DNA of 12,243 nt, from NCBI GenBank assembly GCA_018829865.1, contig JAHJTR010000235.1, positions 1-12,243 on the forward strand, given 5' to 3'. Shown here in pieces: positions 7,084-12,243 of this stretch (within the stretch, counting starts at the first letter, position 1; every line of letters begins with the position of its first letter). The translations under genes were made by a program, and so were the position numbers. The notes beneath the pieces are model-generated. The model worked only from the letters and a program-made list of their open reading frames with translations. It was not told where the DNA came from and searched no databases. This DNA is from Patescibacteria group bacterium (lineage in GTDB: Bacteria > Patescibacteriota > Gracilibacteria > UBA1369 > JAHJTR01).

Positions 7084-7112
7084 AATGTACTAGATTGATG
7101 GTCTTTTGTAAA
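7084..7112 (-). promoter_or_regulatory. Sigma-70-like promoter of rpmA
   Basis: On the minus strand, TTTACA (7112-7107; 5 of 6 matches) and TACATT (7089-7084; 4 of 6) are 17 bp apart. The -35 begins one base after the stop of the discoidin-repeat gene. Transcription would start near 7077, about 36 nt before the ATG. This explains how rpmA can be transcribed apart from the gene upstream. Confidence 0.55.
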
Positions 7113-7113
7113 G

Positions 7114-10100
7114 CTATTTAGATAAAGCCTCCAGCTCGACGACGTCAAAAGTGTATCCTCCCGCTGAATTATTGGTTCCTACTACTCTGATGTATTTAAC
7201 GTCTTTGTCACCAATCTGATGATTTTGCAAACCTCTATGTTCACCGCTTGTTTGATCAATAACTCTTTCCCAAGACTTATTATCCTTGGAAATATCAATA
7301 AAATAATTGTAATAACGGTTGTCCAAATCCCAAAGATTAATATTGATTTGGTTAATGTTGTAAACCTGATCAAGCTCAACGATAAGTGGTTCTTTTGCAG
7401 TAAATATGGATTGAGCAAATCCACTTGAATAGGTATAACCGGTCTTAATTCCATCAATCATTTTGCTAGTATACTTGCCGTTATATACCTTGGCTCCTTT
7501 GCTTGCCAAAGCAACATCACTGCTTGGTTTTTCGATAATTCCGTTATAATAAGCCTTTAATTCCACGATATGAAAGACATTATTTGCAGAACCATATGTT
7601 CCGACAACTCTAATATACTTAATTTCTCTTTCATCAAAATGAATATTCTGCCAAGATTTGTGTTCTCCGGTAGTTTTATCTACGATCTTTTCCCAATTTC
7701 GGTTATCCTTGGAAACCTCGATAAAATATTGATAGTAACGATTGTCCAGATCCCATAATAGAAGATCAATTTGATTAAGTTTGTATACTTTGTCGAGTTC
7801 GATGATAATTGGCTGTTTCCATCCACTAACGGCTGAAGTAAATCCCTTGGATATGCTATATCCGGTTTCTATTCCATCAATAATTTCAGCTGGATGGACA
7901 AGTGCGTTATAAACTTTTGCTCCAAGAGAAGATAGAGCTACATCTGAACTTGGTTTTGGTGCGTTGGCATTATAGTAGGCCTTTAATTCAACTACATGGA
8001 AATAATAGTGAACTGAGCATTTTGTTCCTACCACTCTAATGTATTTAACCTCTCTATCTCCAATGTAGTTATTCTGCCATGATTTATTCTCTCCTGAAGT
8101 TTTGTCTACAACTTTTTCCCAATTTTGGTTATCTTTGGAAACTTCAATATAATATTGGTAGTATCGGTCATCCAGATCATAAAGGAGGAGGTCTACATTG
8201 TTAATTGTGTAAACTTTATCCAGTTCAATTGTGATCGGCTGTTTAATTGAAAAACCCGCACTGGTGAATCCGGTACCGGTATTATAATTAAATGAGTCTC
8301 CATCAATAATGAAATTAGGATAATTCGGCTGGGAAATAACTTTGGCCCCTGCGGAAGCTAATGCTACGTCGGTAGCGGGCTTTGGCGCATTTGTTGCATA
8401 GTAGGCATTTAATTCAACAACATTCAAATAATAATGAATTGAATTTTTTGTCCCAACCACTCTTATGTATTTAACCTGTTTATCTCCAATATAATTATTT
8501 TGCCAAGATCTGTTTTCTCCTGAAGTTTTATCTATTACCCTCTCCCAACTCTGATTGTCCTTGGAAACCTCAACAAAATATTGATAATAACGATCATCCA
8601 AATCCCAAAGGAGGAGATCTATATTGTTAATTGTGTAAATCCTGTCCAATTCGATTGTAATCGGTTCCTTGCCTGCCGCTGAAGAGACTGTAAACCCATC
8701 CCTGTTGCTGTAATTGAACGTATTGCCATCAATTAAATATTTTGAGTATTTATTAAGTGTAGTAATTATTTTTGCCCCCTTTGAAGCCAATGCCACATCA
8801 GAGGTCGCTTTTGGTGCGGTAGTTTGATAATAAGCTTTTACCTCAACCACATGGAACCAGCTGGATGCGGAGCCATTTGTTCCCACTATTTTTATGTATT
8901 TTACATCCATATCCGGAATATTTAAAAACTGCCAAGAGCGATTTTCTCCTGAAGTTCTATCTACAACTTTTGCCCAATTCTGATTATCCTGTGATACCTC
9001 TACATAATACTGATAATAACGATCGTCTAAATCCCAAAGGAGGAGATCCAATTGATTGATGTTATATACCTGATCCAATTCAATAACAATTGGATTATTG
9101 TTGTAGGCATAAGTAAAACCGTTTTTGGCATCGTAGTTTACTATGTCACCGTCAATAATACTGCTTGGATTTGTACCGGAAAGAGTTATTGCCCCTTTTG
9201 AAGATAATGCCACATCTGCTGATGGTTTTGGCGAAATTGACTGAGTTTTGTTATAAGCCTTGAGCTCCACAACATGGAACCAGCTGGATACGGAGTTATG
9301 AGTCCCAACGATTTTGATGTACTTAACATCATTACTTCCAATATCAAGATATTGCCAAGAGCGATTTTCTCCTGAAGTTCTATCTACAACCCTATCCCAA
9401 TTCAAATTATCCTGTGATACCTCTACATAATACTGATAATAACGATCGTCTAAATCCCAAAGGAGGAGATCGAGTTGATTGATGTTATAGATCTGATCCA
9501 ATTCTACGATAAGAGCATTATTATTATAATGATATGTGAATCCCTCTGTAGTTGAATAATTGTTTATGTTTCCGTCTATGATACTGGCAGGGTTGGTGCC
9601 GGCAAGAGTTTTTGCTCCTTTTGAAGATAGCGCCACATCTGCCGATGGTTTTGGATAATTGCCTATGGTTATAATTTCTTTGCCGGCTACTCCGCTACCT
9701 GCAATCTGTGAGCCGTTAATTTCGACGTTGCTGTAAGGTAGTATTGTTAGCCAATATTTTGTACTAGCGCTTAAGTTTTGTACTCCGAATACACCACCTT
9801 TAATTGTATCGGCGGTATTACAAAATACGTCTCTTTTGGCGGTCTGGCTTGGAATTTTAATGTAATTACCATCAGAATATTCGTAATCTAAAATTACACA
9901 AATCTTATCGGCGTATCCGTTTAATGAATAAGTGCCGTAAATCCTATTATCAGTTTTATTGAATGAATCGAGTATGACTGAAGTCGTATCTTTTGTGCCT
10001 TTAACTGTAACCGAGTTTACTGATTGAATGTCGTAAGTATCGAACCCGGAACCTGAATCAAACCCTTTATGGCTGACTCCCATGTTAAAATCGATATAAC

Positions 10101-10401
10101 TGTGATCAGTGATTGAATCAAGTAATTCAATATTAGCTGTTGCCGGATATGAACCTAAAATGTCACGATCGGCTTTGGGGAAAGTGTAGTACAAAAGTTT
10201 GTGCCCCGGCTCCGATCTATATATGTTGATACATTGTGAAGGTGGGTTTAACATGCCAGTTGTTGCGATTGACATGCATGCTTCATGCTTTAAAATCCCT
10301 TTTCCTGTTATATCCCCACTGGCAATAGCGCTTTGGCCCATTACCAATAGTAGGATTAGCGCGAATAAAATGGTACTGAAATGTCTGCTAATTGCTTTCA
10401 T
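7114..10401 (-). CDS. Secreted protein with six discoidin (F5/8 type C) repeats
   Basis: 1095 aa. A signal peptide (about 1-27, basic start, hydrophobic core, 'AIA' before the likely cut) leads into an N-terminal region (28-249) with four cysteines (42, 57, 168, 194); its end 'LSASTKYWLTILPY' resembles a fibronectin type III strand. Six tandem repeats follow, starting at residues 250, 391, 530, 673, 815 and 957. Each opens near 'PKPSADVALSSKGAK', contains 'IDG', then 'DLLLWDLDDRYYQYYVEVS' or a variant, 'DN.NW..V.D.TSGE..SWQ' and 'VKYI.VVGT', and ends 'HVVELKAYY'. This matches the jelly-roll F5/8 type C fold, which usually binds glycans or lipids. No catalytic domain, sorting signal or C-terminal membrane segment is visible. 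I infer a secreted or surface adhesin; the ligand is unknown. There is no clear promoter, Shine-Dalgarno or terminator after it. Confidence 0.88.
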   Translation of the reverse strand: MKAISRHFSTILFALILLLVMGQSAIASGDITGKGILKHEACMSIATTGMLNPPSQCINIYRSEPGHKLLYYTFPKADRDILGSYPATANIELLDSITDHSYIDFNMGVSHKGFDSGSGFDTYDIQSVNSVTVKGTKDTTSVILDSFNKTDNRIYGTYSLNGYADKICVILDYEYSDGNYIKIPSQTAKRDVFCNTADTIKGGVFGVQNLSASTKYWLTILPYSNVEINGSQIAGSGVAGKEIITIGNYPKPSADVALSSKGAKTLAGTNPASIIDGNINNYSTTEGFTYHYNNNALIVELDQIYNINQLDLLLWDLDDRYYQYYVEVSQDNLNWDRVVDRTSGENRSWQYLDIGSNDVKYIKIVGTHNSVSSWFHVVELKAYNKTQSISPKPSADVALSSKGAITLSGTNPSSIIDGDIVNYDAKNGFTYAYNNNPIVIELDQVYNINQLDLLLWDLDDRYYQYYVEVSQDNQNWAKVVDRTSGENRSWQFLNIPDMDVKYIKIVGTNGSASSWFHVVEVKAYYQTTAPKATSDVALASKGAKIITTLNKYSKYLIDGNTFNYSNRDGFTVSSAAGKEPITIELDRIYTINNIDLLLWDLDDRYYQYFVEVSKDNQSWERVIDKTSGENRSWQNNYIGDKQVKYIRVVGTKNSIHYYLNVVELNAYYATNAPKPATDVALASAGAKVISQPNYPNFIIDGDSFNYNTGTGFTSAGFSIKQPITIELDKVYTINNVDLLLYDLDDRYYQYYIEVSKDNQNWEKVVDKTSGENKSWQNNYIGDREVKYIRVVGTKCSVHYYFHVVELKAYYNANAPKPSSDVALSSLGAKVYNALVHPAEIIDGIETGYSISKGFTSAVSGWKQPIIIELDKVYKLNQIDLLLWDLDNRYYQYFIEVSKDNRNWEKIVDKTTGEHKSWQNIHFDEREIKYIRVVGTYGSANNVFHIVELKAYYNGIIEKPSSDVALASKGAKVYNGKYTSKMIDGIKTGYTYSSGFAQSIFTAKEPLIVELDQVYNINQININLWDLDNRYYNYFIDISKDNKSWERVIDQTSGEHRGLQNHQIGDKDVKYIRVVGTNNSAGGYTFDVVELEALSK
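7117..9654 (-). repeat. Six tandem in-gene repeats of about 417-429 bp
   Basis: The discoidin units begin at 9654, 9231, 8814, 8385, 7959 and 7533 (minus strand), giving spacings of 423, 417, 429, 426 and 426 bp. Divergence is uneven. Units 1 and 2 share an identical 66-nt stretch (9406-9471 and 8983-9048) and another of about 37 nt nearby, while the others differ at many silent positions. All length changes keep the frame. The array probably grew by internal duplication. Confidence 0.9.
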
Positions 10402-10681
10402 ATCTTTTTGTTAAGGTTATATAGTATTAATAATTTTATTAGGTATTTTAGGATAATGCTTTTTTAAAATAGAGCAAATAAATTTTCATTAAAATATCTT
10501 ACTCCTATTTACATATTTAATCTTTTATATCTTAATATGAGTATACTGATTAATTGAAGTGAAAAATCAGGATAGCCAATTTGATGACTTAAAATGATAA
10601 AGATAAGTAAAACTGGCAAAAATTGTTTTAAATATGGTATAATTATGTGATTGGCTAGTTTTAGATTTGTAAGGCATTTGA
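10402..10681. other. 280-bp AT-rich divergent intergenic region
   Basis: It separates the minus-strand discoidin gene from the plus-strand M23 gene. No ORF, tRNA or strong hairpin is visible. The right part holds the M23 promoter and an 8-bp inverted repeat (TAGCCAAT at 10573-10580, ATTGGCTA at 10650-10657). On the minus strand I found several AT-rich -10-like strings but none with a convincing -35, so the discoidin gene promoter is unplaced. Confidence 0.7.
10613..10643 (+). promoter_or_regulatory. Extended -10 promoter of the M23 peptidase gene
   Basis: TGGTATAAT (10635-10643) is a perfect extended -10. The best -35 is CTGGCA (10613-10618; 4 of 6) with a long 19-bp spacer, a weakness an extended -10 can tolerate. 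Transcription would start near 10650, giving a leader of about 32 nt that contains a modest AAGG ribosome site 7 nt before the ATG at 10682. Confidence 0.65.
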
Positions 10682-12243
10682 ATGATTAAGATTATTGAAA
10701 AAAAAGGCGTAATAATTGTGAGCATAATCCTGCTTAGCCTGAGCTCTGTTATGCCGGCTGCCGCAATTGCTCAAATGGCAGACACAAGCCTTATCAAAAG
10801 TAGTTACCAAGAGGAATCGATGTTTTTTGAGAATGAGGAGGCCAAGGTTAAGGCTGAAACAGGCTTGCAGGATCCAAGTGAGACTCCCCTGCCTTTAACT
10901 AAAAGTGAGGCTTTGTTGGAAAAACTTAGCGATCAGCTTGGCGCGACCGAGTCAACTTACTCCCGCCTGAGCTCAAATATTGAAAATGCGCAGGATAAAC
11001 TTTGGGATACGGGGCGGAAAGTTAAGACGCTGAATGGGCAGCTGGAGATTCTTTCGGGTGAAATTGAGATGTCGGAAAATAAAGTTATTAGTGTGAGAAC
11101 TCAGATTTCGCAGCTGGAACTTGATTTGAGGGATATGTTTGAGGAAATTGAGATTAAAACGATTGAAGTGGAGGATTTGAGGCGGATGCTGAAGGATTAT
11201 TTGCAGTTAATCTATTATAAGAAGAATCTTTATTATACCGATGCTGATAATGGGCTGCGTGTGATGAAGCTGCTTTTGGCTGATGCCAGTGTGTCGGAGT
11301 CACTTAGAGAAGGGAGATATATTGCTTTGATGGAGATGCAGGGTGAGAAGATTTTTGATGAGCTGAGTAAATCCAAGGAAATGCTGGATGTGAGGCTTAA
11401 GGAATATGATGATAAAAGGCTTAAACTAGCGGGGCTTAATGATCAGCTGACTTTGGAGCATAATATGCTGATGGAGCAAAAGATGGCGAAGGATGAGCTG
11501 TATAATACTACTAAAGGGCAAGAGGATCTGTATAAGCAGCTGCTTGTGTATGCGAAAATTGAGCAGCAACAAGTGCTTGAGGAAATTAAGAGTCTGGAGA
11601 CGAATGTGGAATATATTAAGGAGAAACTGAATACTTTTGATGATGATGAAATTGATAGATTGGAAAAAGACGTAAATGAGCTGATTAAGAAAAATTATTT
11701 GGTTGGAGTGACTGCCGGGGATATTGCTAATTTGCCGCAATTCAGTTGGCCTGTTAGGCCTACTCGTGGTTTGTCCGCTTACTTTTTGGATGGCGGATAT
11801 GAGAAGCATTTTGGCATGAAGCATTTTGCGATTGATATTCCTGTGCCTCAGGGTACTCCTATACATGCGCCGGCGCCGGGTGTTGTGACCAGTATTGTGG
11901 ATAATGGTTTTGGTTATAGTTATATTATTGTCGCTCATAAAGAGGAATTTGCTTCACTTTACGGGCATGTTTATGGATTTAATGTTAAGAAAGGCGATGT
12001 TGTGCATCGTGGAGATATTTTGGGTCTGACCGGAGGCGTGCCCGGGACTAAAGGTGCGGGTCTTATTACGACCGGGGCTCATTTGCATTTTGAGGTGTTT
12101 AAGGGTGGCAAGCAGGTTGATCCTCTCCTCTTTATGCCTCTGCGCTATATTCCTCTTAAATCTCTACCTAAAAAATATTACGAATTGTTAGATATGGAGC
12201 AGGAAAATCTTAAGGAAATGGAAGCTTCGACCATGATTGAATC
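10682..12243 (+). CDS. Secreted coiled-coil M23 (LytM) peptidase, 3' end cut by window
   Basis: The frame is open from the ATG at 10682 to the edge (520 codons), so the C-terminus is missing. A signal peptide (about 1-30, 'SSVMPAAAIA') leads to a long Glu/Lys/Leu-rich coiled coil (about 73-335), as in EnvC and PcsB-like proteins, then an M23 domain (about 355-482). All zinc and catalytic positions are present: H381 and D385 in 'HFAID', H429 in 'YGHV', H467 and H469 in 'HLHFEV'. The domain is therefore probably an active endopeptidase cutting peptidoglycan cross-bridges or stems, unlike EnvC, whose LytM site is degenerate and only activates amidases. The sequence continues at least 38 residues past the domain with a polar, helical tail. 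The coiled coil suggests control by a divisome membrane partner, as with EnvC or PcsB and FtsEX; this is inference. Confidence 0.9.
   Translation, partial: MIKIIEKKGVIIVSIILLSLSSVMPAAAIAQMADTSLIKSSYQEESMFFENEEAKVKAETGLQDPSETPLPLTKSEALLEKLSDQLGATESTYSRLSSNIENAQDKLWDTGRKVKTLNGQLEILSGEIEMSENKVISVRTQISQLELDLRDMFEEIEIKTIEVEDLRRMLKDYLQLIYYKKNLYYTDADNGLRVMKLLLADASVSESLREGRYIALMEMQGEKIFDELSKSKEMLDVRLKEYDDKRLKLAGLNDQLTLEHNMLMEQKMAKDELYNTTKGQEDLYKQLLVYAKIEQQQVLEEIKSLETNVEYIKEKLNTFDDDEIDRLEKDVNELIKKNYLVGVTAGDIANLPQFSWPVRPTRGLSAYFLDGGYEKHFGMKHFAIDIPVPQGTPIHAPAPGVVTSIVDNGFGYSYIIVAHKEEFASLYGHVYGFNVKKGDVVHRGDILGLTGGVPGTKGAGLITTGAHLHFEVFKGGKQVDPLLFMPLRYIPLKSLPKKYYELLDMEQENLKEMEASTMIE

Noticed and set aside
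7117..9654. Regular repeats of about 425 bp as a possible CRISPR or satellite array
   Set aside because: The repeats are in frame, diverged, and encode full discoidin domains; there are no short identical repeats with unique spacers.
10402..10500. Promoter for the discoidin gene
   Set aside because: Several AT-rich -10-like strings occur on the minus strand, but none has a -35 at suitable spacing, so none is called.
11426..11938. 170-residue open frame on the minus strand
   Set aside because: It lies inside the M23 peptidase gene on the opposite strand. The plus frame has a signal peptide, coiled coil and intact M23 motifs; the antisense product is low-complexity and matches no family.
4..12243. 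UGA recoded to glycine, as in some Patescibacteria lineages
   Set aside because: All genes read through in the standard code without in-frame UGA, and conserved glycines are encoded by GGN. The absence of UGA stops in seven genes is too small a sample to mean more.

Overview
The window looks like a piece of an AT-rich bacterial chromosome, most likely from a Patescibacteria (candidate phyla radiation) genome. Three things suggest this. A large VirD4/TraG-like membrane ATPase stands alone, without relaxase or other conjugation genes. A small FtsB/DivIC-like protein ends in an aromatic 'GKWWYYFFE' tail. A LytR-CpsA-Psr protein has the shortened catalytic loop I associate with that group. This placement rests on protein style, not on a marker phylogeny. 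The standard genetic code fits: no reading frame needs UGA to be read as an amino acid, and the seven visible stop codons are six TAA and one TAG.

Layout. Seven genes run on the minus strand. In transcription order they are: a secreted protein with six discoidin (F5/8 type C) repeats (10401-7114); rpmA for ribosomal protein bL27 (7041-6754), ending in a clear intrinsic terminator; an unrecognised 265-residue protein (6589-5792); the 889-residue VirD4/TraG-like ATPase (5737-3068); a LytR-CpsA-Psr family protein (3063-1753), translationally coupled to the ATPase; the FtsB/DivIC-like divisome protein (1677-1282), followed by a terminator; and alanine racemase (about 1137-4) with its own promoter. 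On the plus strand, across a 280-bp AT-rich spacer, a secreted coiled-coil M23 peptidase starts at 10682 and runs off the right edge.

Theme. Most of the genes serve the cell envelope: D-alanine supply (Alr), polymer attachment to peptidoglycan (LCP), septum assembly (FtsB-like), peptidoglycan cleavage (M23), and surface glycan binding (discoidin protein). The ATPase and the 265-residue protein are the least explained. The ATPase may power DNA or protein transport across the membrane, and its junction with the LCP gene is the tightest gene coupling in the window.

Regulation. Sigma-70-like promoters can be read before alr, the ATPase, the 265-residue gene, rpmA and the M23 gene. Three of them predict very short leaders (about 18-20 nt) without a Shine-Dalgarno sequence. 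The internal LCP gene instead has a near-perfect Shine-Dalgarno made from the last codons of the ATPase. I saw no tRNA, rRNA, CRISPR array, insertion sequence or phage gene.
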